The notes: a model not told the origin generated them from the sequence alone. 64,000 bases of DNA from Stutzerimonas degradans (GCF_024448505.1 NZ_JAMOHV010000005.1:186001-250000); one strand, 5' to 3'. Positions 8,559 to 19,966 are shown, numbered from the stretch's first letter. Numbers and translations: made by a program.

Positions 8559-9596
8559 ATGATGATGCAGGAGAGAAATGTCTGGGTCGATTATGCCAAG
8601 GCGATAGGGATCATCCTGGTCGTTTATGGGCACGTCGCGCGCGGGGTGTTCAACGCGGGCCTGCCTATGGATGAAGCCAATTACGTACTGGTGGACAGCA
8701 TTATCTACAGCTTCCACATGCCATTGTTCTTCTTTCTGTCGGGGCTTTTCTTCTTCGACTCGCTGCAAAAACGTGGCAAGGGCGGGTTGATCATCAACAA
8801 GGTCGATACCATCGTTTACCCGTTTATCGTCTGGTCGCTGTTGCAAGGTCTGATCGAGGTTGTGCTTTCCAACTACACCAATGGTCAGGTAACACTGGCC
8901 GAGGTGTTCTCCCTGTTGTGGATGCCGCGAGCCCAGTTCTGGTTCCTGTATGCGCTGTTCCTGGTGTTCGTGCTCTGCTCCTTTCTATACGCGCGAGCTG
9001 ACCGTCGTTACTTCTTACCGATGGTGGTTCTGTTTGGCGTGCTTTTCATATTCAAGGACGCGCTCACGGGCAATACGGCGACCAAGTTCATCCTCGGCAA
9101 TACCGTTTTCTTCGCGTTGGGCATCTGGTTCAACGAGGTTAAACAGTTCTTTCTGGCGCGCTGCGTACAGCTGACGCTGTTCTTCGGAGCGCTTTTTCTG
9201 GTCGGGCAGTACCTGTTCCACATAACGTTCGGGATGAACTATGTGGACGGTGGCTTGCCGGTGCTGGCGCTGGCGACCATTTCGATCTTCTTTATGGTCG
9301 CGCTCTCCATGTGGCTGGGGCAGTTCCGGGTGGGCTGGTTGCTGTTCCTCGGTGCGTCGTCAATGACGATCTATCTGATGCACATCCTGGCAGGCAGTGG
9401 CGTGCGCGTAATTCTTGCCAGCTTCCTAGGTATCGATTCGATACCGGTGCATCTGGTGCTGGGAACGCTGGTTGGTATCGCGGCGCCGCTGCTTGCCCAG
9501 ATCGTGATCAATCGCTACCGGCTTGGTTTTCTTCTCACACCGCCCAAGCCCGTTTCAGCATCCAATCTCCGCGTGCGCAGGGCGATGGCGCAGTAA
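8559..9596 (+). CDS. Acyltransferase family 3 membrane protein
   Basis: A 345-residue integral membrane protein with about ten hydrophobic helices. The opening ERNVWVDYAKAIGIILVVYGH is the hallmark of acyltransferase-3 proteins, with the catalytic His in VVYGH, and HMPLFFFLSGLFF follows. Such enzymes O-acylate surface or exported carbohydrates. The start at 8559 (MMMQERN) has AAGGAG four bases upstream; the upstream open frame is unlikely. No glycan operon surrounds it, so the acceptor is unknown. Confidence 0.85.
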   Translation: MMMQERNVWVDYAKAIGIILVVYGHVARGVFNAGLPMDEANYVLVDSIIYSFHMPLFFFLSGLFFFDSLQKRGKGGLIINKVDTIVYPFIVWSLLQGLIEVVLSNYTNGQVTLAEVFSLLWMPRAQFWFLYALFLVFVLCSFLYARADRRYFLPMVVLFGVLFIFKDALTGNTATKFILGNTVFFALGIWFNEVKQFFLARCVQLTLFFGALFLVGQYLFHITFGMNYVDGGLPVLALATISIFFMVALSMWLGQFRVGWLLFLGASSMTIYLMHILAGSGVRVILASFLGIDSIPVHLVLGTLVGIAAPLLAQIVINRYRLGFLLTPPKPVSASNLRVRRAMAQ

Positions 9597-9648
9597 CTGC
9601 GGCGTAGCCGAAGGTTTAGGGCGCGGTCACCTGCCGGTGGGCGCGTTC

Positions 9649-9942
9649 TTAACCGCATGTTAGTCGTTGGATCTTCAGATTCTTGTCGGTGTGGATGTTC
9701 AGTCGCCGTGAATCGTACTCCAGAGTAACGACCTGATCCGGGCGCAGCAGGCGTGCGGATTGAGCTCCGGCCAGTTCGCGTGCCTGCTCAAGCAATTGTG
9801 GGGTGGCGATTCGGCCCAGTAGGTGCTGCACGTGCTGCGAGTCGCACATATTGCCGGCGGCTTCGGTGGTTACAGGATGCCACTGGCAGCCTGCAAGAAA
9901 TGACGCGACGAATAGCAACACTACGCAACGCGGTTTGGACAT
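9649..9942 (-). CDS. Peptidase inhibitor I78 family lipoprotein
   Basis: A 97-residue protein. MSKPRCVVLLFVASFLAGC is a lipoprotein signal. The mature part has the I78 pattern: a Cys near the start, LRPDQVVTLEYDSRRLNIHTDKN and a C-terminal CG. I78 proteins are small inhibitors of serine proteases. ATG at 9942 was chosen over 9954 because it gives a compact signal peptide. Target protease unknown. Confidence 0.8.
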   Translation of the reverse strand: MSKPRCVVLLFVASFLAGCQWHPVTTEAAGNMCDSQHVQHLLGRIATPQLLEQARELAGAQSARLLRPDQVVTLEYDSRRLNIHTDKNLKIQRLTCG

Positions 9943-10139
9943 GTGCTTTCCCATTTAGGCTGATTGAATTCGATCTACTACGATCAACGTTAGTGACGGA
10001 CAAGCAAAAGGTAAAATGCCGGCCAACCAAAGTCCGTCACGAAATACCTGACAAGCGGGAACCGAAGCGGCTGTCGTTCGTCTTACTGGTGATGGCCTTT
10101 TGCAGTTGCACAGGCCGATCTCGAAAAAGGAGTAGCACC

Positions 10140-10541
10140 ATGTTCAGCTCATCCCTGCTCAAGCGTGTCGCTGCCGTTGTGGCGGCTTTGCATTTCATGC
10201 TGGTTGCGCAGATTCCGATGGCGCAGGCGGCGATGATCGGTACGCCCGAAGTGATTGCCGAGCAGCAACAGCAAGTCGATCGCCAACAGCTGCTTACGAT
10301 GTTGGACGATCAGGACGTGCAGAAGAAACTCGAGTCGATGGGCGTCGATCGGACGCAGGTAGAGAAGCGTATTAACAGCCTGACCCCCGCAGAACTGGCG
10401 CAGTTCAACCAGCAGCTCGACCAGGCCCCGGCCGGTGCCGGTGTGGTTGGGATAATCGTGCTGTTCCTGGTGATCTTCATCATCACGGATATGCTTTGTG
10501 CAACTAACATTTTCAATTTCGTCAATTGCATCAACCGTTGA
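10140..10541 (+). CDS. PA2779-family small membrane protein
   Basis: A 133-residue protein starting MFSSSLLKRVAAVVAALHF, with AGGAG upstream. It has an N-terminal signal-like helix (residues 8-30), a Gln-rich coiled middle (EQQQQVDRQQLLTMLDDQD) and a C-terminal hydrophobic helix GVVGIIVLFLVIFIITDML. This matches the PA2779 family, usually paired with the PA2778 peptidase as here. Function unknown. Its stop overlaps the start region of the next gene, so the two are coupled. Confidence 0.8.
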   Translation: MFSSSLLKRVAAVVAALHFMLVAQIPMAQAAMIGTPEVIAEQQQQVDRQQLLTMLDDQDVQKKLESMGVDRTQVEKRINSLTPAELAQFNQQLDQAPAGAGVVGIIVLFLVIFIITDMLCATNIFNFVNCINR

Positions 10542-11488
10542 CCCGACGCCTTGGTTGGCTGGTATTGCTGGTCGTCGTTCTACTCGGCGGCTGCGCACAC
10601 AAACCGCTGAACATCGGTAGTGCGCAGCTGCCGGAGCGGATCGAACTTGTCGATACGCCATTCTTCGCGCAGGAGGATTATCAGTGCGGACCTGCGGCGC
10701 TGGCGACAATGCTGGCGCATGGCGGACGGCCAGTCACTCCTGAACAGTTGGTCGATCAGGTCTATATCCCGCAGCGCCGTGGAAGCCTGCAGGTAGAGAT
10801 GGTGGCCGCTGCGCGTGCGAACGGGATGCTGGTGTATCCGTTGCGCCCGCGGCTGGAAACGCTCTTGGAGGAAGTGGCCGCGGGTAATCCGGTTCTGGTT
10901 TTGCAGAACCTGGCCTTCGATCGCTGGCCGCAGTGGCATTTCGCTGTGGTGATCGGCTACGACCTGGGCGAGCAAGAGATCATTCTGCGCTCCGGGACCA
11001 CTCGGCGTTGGGTCGGCAGTTTTCACCAGTTCGAGCGTAGCTGGGCGAAGGGGGATCGCTGGGCAATCGTGACGGTTAGGCCGGATCGATTGCCAGCGAC
11101 GGCCGAGGAGGCGGTCTGGCTGCGGGCAGCGAATGACCTTGAGCAGGTGGGGCTGGTGGATTCAGCGCAAGTGGCCTATCGCGTGGCCGGCGAGCGCTGG
11201 CCTGGCGGCATGCCGTGGTTTGCGCTAGCTAACAGCGAATATGCACTGGGTGATCGGCAGGCTGCAGAGCAGGCGCTGCGCATCAGCGTGAGCCGCGACG
11301 CCGGATTCGCTCCCGGCTGGTTCAACCTTTCGCATGTATTGGCAGAAAAAGGATGCTTCAACGAAGCGCAGCAGGCGCGCACTTGCGCGGCGAGTATCTC
11401 GCCGCAGGACACGCGCTTTGCCGAGCCTCTGCCGTTGCCCGTCGCTGGTGCGCGACAGGCTTGCCAGGCGATTCCTGCCTGTCGCTAA
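10526..11488 (+). CDS. PA2778-family C39-like cysteine peptidase lipoprotein with TPR repeats
   Basis: A 320-residue lipoprotein. The signal ends in LLGGC at Cys23 or so. The peptidase C39-like domain has the catalytic Cys in YQCGPAALATML and the His in WHFAVVIGYD. The C-terminal third (from about residue 195) consists of TPR-like helices. There is no ATG: TTG at 10526 or the TTG at 10538, which overlaps the upstream stop as TTGA, must serve as start. Probably a periplasm-facing, membrane-anchored peptidase acting with PA2779; the substrate is unknown. Confidence 0.82.
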   Translation: MHQPLTRRLGWLVLLVVVLLGGCAHKPLNIGSAQLPERIELVDTPFFAQEDYQCGPAALATMLAHGGRPVTPEQLVDQVYIPQRRGSLQVEMVAAARANGMLVYPLRPRLETLLEEVAAGNPVLVLQNLAFDRWPQWHFAVVIGYDLGEQEIILRSGTTRRWVGSFHQFERSWAKGDRWAIVTVRPDRLPATAEEAVWLRAANDLEQVGLVDSAQVAYRVAGERWPGGMPWFALANSEYALGDRQAAEQALRISVSRDAGFAPGWFNLSHVLAEKGCFNEAQQARTCAASISPQDTRFAEPLPLPVAGARQACQAIPACR

Positions 11489-11493
11489 TCTAA

Positions 11494-12777
11494 TCAGATG
11501 CCCAATCTATCGCGCAGACTGTAGTACAGCGCGCCAAGCGCGCTCAGCGGCACGCGTAGCTGATGGCCGCCAGGGAAGGGATGGTGCGGCAGACTAGCGA
11601 AAGCATCGAAACGTTCCGCCTGGCCGCGCAAGGCTTCGGCGATGATCTTGCCGGCCAGGTGGGTGTAGGTGACGCCGTGGCCGCTGCAGCCCTGCGAGTA
11701 GTAAATGTTGTCTCCCAGGCGTCCGACCTGCGGTAACCGCGACAGCGTAAGCAGGAAATTGCCGGTCCAGCTGTATTCGATCTTGACGTCCTGTAGCTGT
11801 GGAAAGGTCTTTAGCATCTTGGGGCGAATGATCGATTCGATATCGGCTGGATCGCGTGCCCCATATGCCACGCCACCACCGTAGATGAGGCGTTTGTCGG
11901 CAGAGAGTCGGTAATAGTCGAGTAGGTAGTTGCAGTCTTCGACGCAGTAGTCCTGCGGCAGTAGACGGTGGGCGAGATCACCGTCCAGCGGTTCGGTCGC
12001 AATTACCTGGGTTCCGCACGGCATCGATTTGGCGGCGAGTTCGGGTACCAGTCCGCCAAGGTAGGCGTTGCCGGCAATTACCAAGAATTTTGCATGTACC
12101 GAGCCTTGCGCGGTGTGCACTACTGGCGCGGGACCGCGATCGATACGGATTGCCTGGCTTTGCTCATAAATGATTCCGCCCAGCGACTCCAGCGCCGCAG
12201 CCTCGCCCAGCGCAAGGTTAAGTGGGTGGATGTGGCCGCCCAGCTTGTCCAGGGTCCCGCCGATGTAGCGATCGCAAGCGACGATCTCGCGAATGGCATC
12301 TTGATCGAGTACTTCCAACTGGTCGTAGCCATAGCGCTCCCAGAGCGCTTTCTGCTGCTCGAGGTGGTGCATTTGTTTGTGCGTGAAGGCTGCGAAAACG
12401 CCGCCGTTCTTGAGGTCGCACTGGATGCCGTAACGCGTGATGCGGTCACGAATGATCCTTCCGCCTTCAAACGCCATCGCGCCGATCAGGCGCGCTTCGT
12501 TGACGCTAACACTGCGCTCCACGCTGTCGAGATCCCGACTGTAGCTGTTGACGATCTGGCCGCCGTTGCGCCCAGAGGCCCCGAAGCCTACCCGGGCCGC
12601 CTCCAGGACCACTACCTGATAGCCCTGTTCGGCGAGAAACAGGCCGGCGGAAAGGCCGGTGTAGCCGGCGCCGATGACGCAGACATCGGCGTGCTTGCTT
12701 TCACGTAATGGCGGCCGTTCCGGTGCTGGATTCGCTGAAGCAGCATAGAAAGACGGGGGGTAGGGTGTGTGCGGCAT
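11494..12777 (-). CDS. FAD-dependent amine oxidoreductase (PuuB/DadA-like)
   Basis: A 427-residue flavoenzyme. MPHTPYPPSFYAASANPAPE is followed by the FAD-binding Rossmann motif VCVIGAGYTGLSAGL, then FGASGRNGGQI, typical of the DAO family that includes gamma-glutamylputrescine oxidase (PuuB). The end of the protein has YYSQGCSGHGVTYTHLAGKI, the second FAD contact. It likely oxidises an amine or D-amino acid. The start at 12777 fits the family; the longer open frame does not. It converges on the PA2778 gene with only five bases between stops. Confidence 0.85.
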   Translation of the reverse strand: MPHTPYPPSFYAASANPAPERPPLRESKHADVCVIGAGYTGLSAGLFLAEQGYQVVVLEAARVGFGASGRNGGQIVNSYSRDLDSVERSVSVNEARLIGAMAFEGGRIIRDRITRYGIQCDLKNGGVFAAFTHKQMHHLEQQKALWERYGYDQLEVLDQDAIREIVACDRYIGGTLDKLGGHIHPLNLALGEAAALESLGGIIYEQSQAIRIDRGPAPVVHTAQGSVHAKFLVIAGNAYLGGLVPELAAKSMPCGTQVIATEPLDGDLAHRLLPQDYCVEDCNYLLDYYRLSADKRLIYGGGVAYGARDPADIESIIRPKMLKTFPQLQDVKIEYSWTGNFLLTLSRLPQVGRLGDNIYYSQGCSGHGVTYTHLAGKIIAEALRGQAERFDAFASLPHHPFPGGHQLRVPLSALGALYYSLRDRLGI

Positions 12778-12906
12778 TTCGATATACCTGTTGTATATAT
12801 TTGACGCGATGCTAGCGCGACCGCTGGTGCTCCGCCAGCGCTGCCGCTCCATCCGCTCGCGTCCCGGTAAATTTTTCAGATATCAGCGGCTTAGCTGAAA
12901 AAAAGC

Positions 12907-12934
12907 TTGACTCTCGCGGGGCTGGCTATAGAAT
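12907..12934 (+). promoter_or_regulatory. Sigma-70 promoter of tRNA-Val
   Basis: TTGACT (-35) and TAGAAT (-10) are 16 bases apart, ending 14 bases before the tRNA-Val 5' end. A GC-rich discriminator (GCGCCCCC) follows, as in stringently controlled stable-RNA promoters. Confidence 0.8.
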
Positions 12935-12948
12935 GCGCCCCCATCGAA

Positions 12949-13024
12949 GGCACATAGCTCAGTTGGTTAGAGCACCACCTTGACATGGTGGGGGTCGTTG
13001 GTTCGAATCCAATTGTGCCTACCA
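12949..13024 (+). tRNA. tRNA-Val (anticodon GAC)
   Basis: The acceptor GGCACAT pairs with ATTGTGCC-type sequence (some wobble), the D-loop is AGTTGGTTAGA, the anticodon loop TTGACAT gives GAC, the T-loop is GGTTCGAATCC and ACCA ends the gene. Its own promoter precedes it and a terminator follows. Confidence 0.95.
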
Positions 13025-13030
13025 ATTCGG

Positions 13031-13059
13031 AAAGGGTCGCGAAAGCGACCCTTTTTTTT
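13031..13059 (+). terminator. Intrinsic terminator of tRNA-Val
   Basis: AAAGGGTCGC, a GAAA tetraloop, GCGACCCTTT and a run of T follow the tRNA by six bases. Confidence 0.9.
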
Positions 13060-13247
13060 GGCTTGCTTGTCAGGGTGCGTGGCTTTCTGAAAGCATGTCT
13101 GTTTCATTCTTCCAGTGACTTCGGTTTGTGCGGCTCGAGCCTACCGGCATCTGCCACTGTGCGGCAGGAGATTCGCTGAATCGCTTTCCTGGCTCATCCC
13201 AACCCATGTGGCCTTTGGTAGGGGTCACCACTAGGAGAGGAGGCGCC

Positions 13248-15170
13248 ATGCCCATCATTACTCTTCCTGACGGCAGTCAGCGTTCGTTCGATCATGCGGT
13301 GTCCGTTGCGGAGGTTGCGCAGTCCATCGGTGCGGGACTAGCCAAGGCGACGCTCGCCGGCAAGGTAGATGGCCGGCTGGTCGATGCCTGTGATCTGATC
13401 GAGCGCGATGCCAGCGTGCAGATCATCACGCCGAAGGATGACGAGGGGCTGGAAATCATCCGTCACTCGTGTGCGCACTTGATCGGGCATGCGGTGAAGC
13501 AGTTGTATCCGACGGCGCGGATGGTGATCGGGCCCGTGATCGACGAGGGCTTCTATTACGACATCGCCTACGAGCGTCCCTTTACGCCGGATGACGTCGC
13601 CGCGATCGAAGCGCGAATGCGCGAACTCATCGACAAGGATTACGATGTCGTCAAGAAGGTCACTCCGCGCCAGGAAGTGATTGATGTCTTCAGTTCGCGT
13701 GGCGAGGAATACAAGCTGCGCTTGATCGAGGATATGCCGGACGAGCAGTCGATGGGCCTGTACTACCACGAGGAATACGTGGACATGTGCCGTGGTCCGC
13801 ACGTCCCTAATACCCGCTTTCTTAAGGCTTTCAAGCTGACCAAGCTGTCGGGCGCGTACTGGCGTGGCGATGCCAAGAACGAGCAGCTGCAGCGTATCTA
13901 CGGTACGGCCTGGGCGGACAAGAAGCAGCTGGCGGCCTACATCCAGCGCATCGAGGAGGCAGAGAAGCGCGATCACCGCAAGATCGGCAAGCGCCTTGAT
14001 CTGTTTCATACGCAGGAAGAAGCGCCGGGCATGGTTTTCTGGCATCCGAACGGCTGGACGCTCTACCAAGTGCTTGAGCAGTACATGCGTGCCGTGCAGC
14101 GCGATAACGGCTATCTGGAGATCAAGACGCCCCAGGTGGTGGATCGGGTTCTCTGGGAAAAGTCGGGACATTGGGCGAACTACGCCGAGAACATGTTCAC
14201 CACCGAGTCGGAGAGTCGTGATTACGCGATCAAGCCGATGAACTGCCCGTGCCACGTGCAGGTCTACAACCAGGGGCTCAAGAGCTACCGCGAGCTGCCG
14301 TTGCGGCTGGCTGAGTTCGGTGCCTGCCACCGCAATGAGCCATCCGGCGCGTTGCATGGGATTATGCGGGTGCGCGGCTTCACTCAGGATGACGCGCATA
14401 TCTTCTGTACCGAAGAGCAAATGCAGTCCGAGTCCGCGGCATTCATCAAGCTGACTCAGGCGGTGTATGCTGATTTCGGTTTCGACGATATCCAGCTCAA
14501 GCTGTCGACTCGCCCGGAAAAGCGCGTGGGTTCCGATGAGCTGTGGGATCGGGCTGAGGCGGCTCTGGCTGCGGCGCTCGACAGCGCTGGACTGGCATAC
14601 GATCTGCAGCCGGGTGAAGGTGCGTTCTACGGACCCAAGATCGAATTCTCGCTGAAAGATTGCCTCGGCCGGGTCTGGCAATGCGGTACGTTGCAGCTGG
14701 ACTTCAATCTGCCTATTCGTCTGGGTGCTGAATACGTCAGTGAAAACAATGACCGCCAGCATCCGGTGATGTTGCATCGCGCAATTCTCGGTTCATTCGA
14801 GCGCTTCATCGGTATCCTGATCGAGCACTACGAAGGAGCCTTCCCGGCCTGGCTGGCACCGACTCAGGCGGTGGTGATGAATATCACCGACAAGCAGGCC
14901 GAATTTGCTCTCGAAGTTGAAAGAACCTTGAGTCAAAGCGGGTTTCGTGCCAAGTCCGACTTGAGAAACGAGAAGATCGGCTTTAAAATCCGCGAGCATA
15001 CTTTGCTCAAGACTCCTTATCTCTTGGTTATCGGGGATCGGGAGGTTGAGACTCGCTCCGTTGCTGTGCGCACCCGCGAAGGCGTCGATCTGGGCTCCAT
15101 GCCCCTCGAGCAATTCGCGCAGCTGCTGGCGCAGGCGGTTTCCCGGCGTGGTCGCCAAGATTTGGAGTAA
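13248..15170 (+). CDS. thrS: Threonine-tRNA ligase
   Basis: A 640-residue class II synthetase that charges tRNA-Thr and edits Ser-tRNA-Thr. Visible in order: TGS domain ([14 protein letters not shown]...), editing domain with [16 protein letters not shown] (HxxxH) and [11 protein letters not shown], catalytic core with [10 protein letters not shown] and [18 protein letters not shown] (motif 2), and [19 protein letters not shown] (motif 3), then the anticodon domain. The ATG at 13248 lies just after GGAGAGGAGG. First gene of the thrS-infC-rpmI-rplT-pheST-ihfA cluster. Confidence 0.97.
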   Translation: MPIITLPDGSQRSFDHAVSVAEVAQSIGAGLAKATLAGKVDGRLVDACDLIERDASVQIITPKDDEGLEIIRHSCAHLIGHAVKQLYPTARMVIGPVIDEGFYYDIAYERPFTPDDVAAIEARMRELIDKDYDVVKKVTPRQEVIDVFSSRGEEYKLRLIEDMPDEQSMGLYYHEEYVDMCRGPHVPNTRFLKAFKLTKLSGAYWRGDAKNEQLQRIYGTAWADKKQLAAYIQRIEEAEKRDHRKIGKRLDLFHTQEEAPGMVFWHPNGWTLYQVLEQYMRAVQRDNGYLEIKTPQVVDRVLWEKSGHWANYAENMFTTESESRDYAIKPMNCPCHVQVYNQGLKSYRELPLRLAEFGACHRNEPSGALHGIMRVRGFTQDDAHIFCTEEQMQSESAAFIKLTQAVYADFGFDDIQLKLSTRPEKRVGSDELWDRAEAALAAALDSAGLAYDLQPGEGAFYGPKIEFSLKDCLGRVWQCGTLQLDFNLPIRLGAEYVSENNDRQHPVMLHRAILGSFERFIGILIEHYEGAFPAWLAPTQAVVMNITDKQAEFALEVERTLSQSGFRAKSDLRNEKIGFKIREHTLLKTPYLLVIGDREVETRSVAVRTREGVDLGSMPLEQFAQLLAQAVSRRGRQDLE

Positions 15171-15175
15171 TAGCT

Positions 15176-15721
15176 ATTAAGCGTGAAATGAGACAAGACA
15201 AACGAACCGCACCCAAGGCCCCGATCAACGAGAATATCTCGGCTCGTGAGGTCCGTTTGATTGGTGCTGACGGCGAGCAGATTGGCATCGTCTCGATTGA
15301 TGAAGCGCTTCGAGTAGCAGAAGAAGCAAAACTGGATCTGGTGGAAATTTCCGCTGATGCCGTTCCGCCGGTTTGCCGGATCATGGATTACGGCAAGCAT
15401 CTCTTCGAGAAGAAGAAGCAGGTCGCAGCGGCGAAGAAAAACCAGAAGCAGATCCAGGTAAAAGAAATCAAGTTTCGTCCAGGGACGGAAGAGGGAGACT
15501 ATCAGGTCAAGCTGCGCAACCTGATTCGTTTCCTTAGCGAGGGAGACAGGGCCAAGGTTTCGTTGAGATTCCGTGGTCGTGAGATGGCACATCAGGAGCT
15601 GGGAATGGAGTTGTTGAAGCGGGTCGAAACCGATCTGGCTGAATACGGTTCCGTAGAACAGCATCCGAAGATGGAAGGACGCCAGCTGATCATGGTCATC
15701 GCTCCCAAGAAGAAAAAGTAA
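15176..15721 (+). CDS. infC: Translation initiation factor IF-3 (AUU start)
   Basis: A 181-residue IF-3 of normal length, with N domain ([20 protein letters not shown]), basic linker ([15 protein letters not shown]) and C domain ([20 protein letters not shown]). I place the start at ATT (15176), reading [10 protein letters not shown], because GGAG lies eight bases upstream; the next ATG (15188) has no good ribosome site. IF-3 discriminates against non-AUG starts, so an AUU start gives negative autoregulation, as known in E. coli. Only five bases separate it from thrS. Confidence 0.92.
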   Translation: MKREMRQDKRTAPKAPINENISAREVRLIGADGEQIGIVSIDEALRVAEEAKLDLVEISADAVPPVCRIMDYGKHLFEKKKQVAAAKKNQKQIQVKEIKFRPGTEEGDYQVKLRNLIRFLSEGDRAKVSLRFRGREMAHQELGMELLKRVETDLAEYGSVEQHPKMEGRQLIMVIAPKKKK

Positions 15722-15782
15722 TCACCAGGGCACTGGCAGGCCTTGCGGTTATTTGTAATCACCCACACTGTGGAGATCGAAC

Positions 15783-15977
15783 ATGCCAAAGATGAAGACT
15801 AAAAGTGGTGCTGCGAAGCGCTTCAAGAAGACTGCTAACGGCTTCAAGCACAAGCACGCTTTCAAGAGCCACATCCTGACCAAGATGACCACTAAGCGTA
15901 AGCGTCAGCTGCGCGGTTGCTCGCAAGTGCATCCGTCCGACGTTGCAAAAGTGGAGCGCATGCTGCGCGTTCGTTAA
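15783..15977 (+). CDS. rpmI: 50S ribosomal protein L35
   Basis: A 64-residue, very basic protein, [20 protein letters not shown]..., with the L35 pattern throughout. It lies 61 bases after infC and 27 before rplT, the usual infC-rpmI-rplT order. In E. coli, L20 represses this operon by binding mRNA around rpmI. Confidence 0.96.
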   Translation: MPKMKTKSGAAKRFKKTANGFKHKHAFKSHILTKMTTKRKRQLRGCSQVHPSDVAKVERMLRVR

Positions 15978-16004
15978 TCCGGTCAAGACTCAGAGGAATA
16001 ACTC

Positions 16005-16361
16005 ATGGCTCGTGTTAAGCGTGGCGTCGTTGCCCGTCGCCGTCACAAGAAAATCCTGAAACTCGCCAAAGGCTACTACGGTGCGCGTTCGCGCGTGTTC
16101 CGCGTCGCCAAGCAGGCGGTAATCAAGGCTGGCCAATATGCCTACCGCGACCGCCGTCAGCGCAAGCGTCAGTTCCGCGCTCTGTGGATCGCTCGTATCA
16201 ATGCCGGTGCGCGTGTTAACGGTCTGTCCTACAGCCGTTTCATCGCTGGCCTGAAAAAGGCGGCCATCGAGATCGACCGTAAGGTTCTGGCCGATCTGGC
16301 AGTGAATGAGAAAGCGGCGTTTGCTGCGATTGTCGAAAAAGCGAAAGCTTCTCTGGCTTAA
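16005..16361 (+). CDS. rplT: 50S ribosomal protein L20
   Basis: A 118-residue basic protein, [20 protein letters not shown]..., with the conserved [19 protein letters not shown] and [14 protein letters not shown] segments. It is needed for 50S assembly and usually autoregulates the operon. The ATG follows AGAGGAATAACTC. A terminator lies about 45 bases after the stop. Confidence 0.97.
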   Translation: MARVKRGVVARRRHKKILKLAKGYYGARSRVFRVAKQAVIKAGQYAYRDRRQRKRQFRALWIARINAGARVNGLSYSRFIAGLKKAAIEIDRKVLADLAVNEKAAFAAIVEKAKASLA

Positions 16362-16386
16362 GCCCCGGCAATCACAGGCTTTCTAG

Positions 16387-17553
<1,167 letters not shown>

Positions 17554-17587
17554 GCGCGGTGCCCGTCAACGGATTTAGGAGAACAGA

Positions 17588-19966
17588 ATGAAATTTAGTG
17601 AACAGTGGCTGCGGAGCTGGGTTAATCCGCAGGTTTCTCGTGACGAACTGGTAGCTCGCCTGTCGATGGTTGGCCTCGAGGTTGATGCCGTTACTCCCGT
17701 TGCCGGCATGTTCAGCGGCGTGGTGGTCGGCCAAGTGCTGAGTGTCGAGCAGCACCCCGATGCCGATAAGCTGCGTGTTTGTCAGGTCAGCAACGGTGTC
17801 GAAGCCTTCCAGGTGGTGTGCGGTGCGCCGAATGTGCGCGCCGGATTGAAGATCCCTTTCGCCATGATCGGTGCGGTGCTTCCGGGTGACTTCAAGATCA
17901 AGAAGGCCAAGCTGCGCGGAATCGAATCCAACGGCATGCTTTGCTCGGAAACCGAACTGCAGGTCGGTAACGATGACAGCGGTTTGATGGAATTGCTCGA
18001 TGACGCATCGGTTGGACGCGACTTACGTGACTACTTGGGGCTGGATGATGCGACCATCGAAATCGGCTTGACTCCGAATCGGGGGGATTGTCTGTCGCTG
18101 AAAGGTTTGGCGCGCGAAGTGGGTGCGATATATGACGTCGCAGTGAACGTTCCGTCTGTTCCGGCTGTTGCGGAAAGCCACGAACAGCGTCTTTCTATTG
18201 AAGTGGCCGCCCCACAAGCCTGCCCGCGTTATCTGGGGCGTGTCATTCGTAATATTGATTGCTCGCGCCCGACGCCGTTGTGGATGGTGGAGCGTCTGCG
18301 TCGCTCTGACGTGCGCAGCATTGATGCGGTCGTCGATATCACCAATTACGTGATGCTTGAGCTCGGACAACCACTCCATGCCTTCGATCTGAAGCAGATC
18401 AACGGCGGCGTTCGAGTGCGGATGGCTGACGAAGGCGAAAAACTGGTTTTGCTGGACGGCCAGGAAGTGACGCTGCGCGCTGATACGTTGGTGATCGCAG
18501 ATCATCAGCGAGCCTTAGCCATCGCCGGTGTAATGGGTGGCGAGCATAGCGGTGTGGCCGCGCAAACCCGAGACATTTTCCTTGAGAGCGCGTTCTTCGA
18601 CACCATCGCCTTGGCCGGTAAGGCTCGCTCCTATGGTTTGCATACCGACGCGTCGCACCGCTATGAGCGTGGTGTCGATCCTCAATTGGCTCGAATCGCC
18701 ATGGAGCGTGCCACAGCGTTGCTGCTTGAGATTGTTGGCGGCGAAGCAGGCCCAATCACAGAGGTAGTAAGCGAAGTCGATCTGCCGAAAATTGCTCCGA
18801 TTACGTTGCGCGCAGAGCGCATCAGCCAGATGCTGGGTTTGCAACTCGAGCCTACTCAGGTGGTTCGGTTGTTGACCTCGCTCGGCTTGAGCGTTACCGA
18901 CGACGGCATCGGCCGTTGGCAGATCGGCGTTCCCAGTCATCGTTTCGATATCAGCCTAGAGGTCGATCTGATCGAAGAGCTGGGCCGGCTGTATGGCTAT
19001 GATCGTCTTCCCGTGCGCTATCCGCAGGCGCGTCTTGCACCGGAAGCGAAGGCTGAAGCTCGTGCAGAGTTGCCGCTTCTGCGGCGTCTGCTAGTCGCAC
19101 GTGGTTATCAGGAGGCAATCACCTACAGCTTCATCGATCCGAAACTGTTTGAGCTGTTCGCGCCTGGGGTAACGCCGCTGCAATTGGCTAATCCGATCTC
19201 CGCTGATATGGCAGTGATGCGTGTATCGCTGTGGCCGGGCCTGATCAAAGCGTTGCAGCACAATCTCAATCGTCAGCAGTCGAGGGTACGTTTGTTCGAG
19301 GCCGGCTTGCGTTTCGTTGGCCAGCTGGACGGGCTGAAACAGGAATGCATGCTGGCCGGTGTGGTGTCCGGCAGTCGTTTGCCTGAGGGATGGGCTAACG
19401 AACGCGAACTGGTCGATTTCTACGATGCTAAGGCGGACGTCGAGGCGTTGCTGGCCTACGCGGGTGATGGTGGGTCGTATCGGTTCGTTGTTGCCGAGCA
19501 TTCGGCTCTGCATCCTGGGCAGACCGCTCGTATTGAGCGGGACGGGCGACTGGTCGGCTACATCGGCAGACTGCATCCGGAGTTGGCCGGTAATCTAGGA
19601 ATCGATCAGCCGGTATATCTGTTTGAATTGCTCGTTTCAGAAATTGTCGAAGGGCGACTCCCACAGTTCAGCGAGCTGTCGAGATTCCCTGAAGTGCGGC
19701 GGGATATTGCTCTGCTCGTCGACCGCGACGTCGCAGCTGAGGCGGTGACGCAGTGTATTCGCGAGGCGGCTGGGGAATACTTGGTTCACCTCAAGCTATT
19801 TGATGTGTATCAGGGCAAAGGTATTGATCCCTCTAGCAAAAGTGTGGCAGTCGGCTTGACCTGGCAACACCCTTCACGCACTCTTAATGACGAAGAGGTT
19901 GGCGCTGCTATGCAGAGCATCCTGACCTCGCTGGAAGAAAGGTTCAACGCCACGTTAAGGAAATAG
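17588..19966 (+). CDS. pheT: Phenylalanine-tRNA ligase beta subunit
   Basis: A 792-residue subunit starting MKFSEQWLRSWVNPQVSRDE. It has the N-terminal tRNA-binding OB domain (VGQVLSVEQHPDADKLRVCQ), B3/B4 editing domain, the B5 domain and a C-terminal ferredoxin-like anticodon-binding domain (SELSRFPEVRRDIALLVD...SLTFRH-like end). The length is normal. AGGAGAAC precedes the ATG. It ends three bases before ihfA. Confidence 0.97.
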   Translation: MKFSEQWLRSWVNPQVSRDELVARLSMVGLEVDAVTPVAGMFSGVVVGQVLSVEQHPDADKLRVCQVSNGVEAFQVVCGAPNVRAGLKIPFAMIGAVLPGDFKIKKAKLRGIESNGMLCSETELQVGNDDSGLMELLDDASVGRDLRDYLGLDDATIEIGLTPNRGDCLSLKGLAREVGAIYDVAVNVPSVPAVAESHEQRLSIEVAAPQACPRYLGRVIRNIDCSRPTPLWMVERLRRSDVRSIDAVVDITNYVMLELGQPLHAFDLKQINGGVRVRMADEGEKLVLLDGQEVTLRADTLVIADHQRALAIAGVMGGEHSGVAAQTRDIFLESAFFDTIALAGKARSYGLHTDASHRYERGVDPQLARIAMERATALLLEIVGGEAGPITEVVSEVDLPKIAPITLRAERISQMLGLQLEPTQVVRLLTSLGLSVTDDGIGRWQIGVPSHRFDISLEVDLIEELGRLYGYDRLPVRYPQARLAPEAKAEARAELPLLRRLLVARGYQEAITYSFIDPKLFELFAPGVTPLQLANPISADMAVMRVSLWPGLIKALQHNLNRQQSRVRLFEAGLRFVGQLDGLKQECMLAGVVSGSRLPEGWANERELVDFYDAKADVEALLAYAGDGGSYRFVVAEHSALHPGQTARIERDGRLVGYIGRLHPELAGNLGIDQPVYLFELLVSEIVEGRLPQFSELSRFPEVRRDIALLVDRDVAAEAVTQCIREAAGEYLVHLKLFDVYQGKGIDPSSKSVAVGLTWQHPSRTLNDEEVGAAMQSILTSLEERFNATLRK

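Noticed and set aside
13338..14777. A 479-residue open frame on the minus strand opposite thrS
   Set aside because: It is the antisense shadow of thrS in GC-rich DNA, has no ribosome site and resembles no family.
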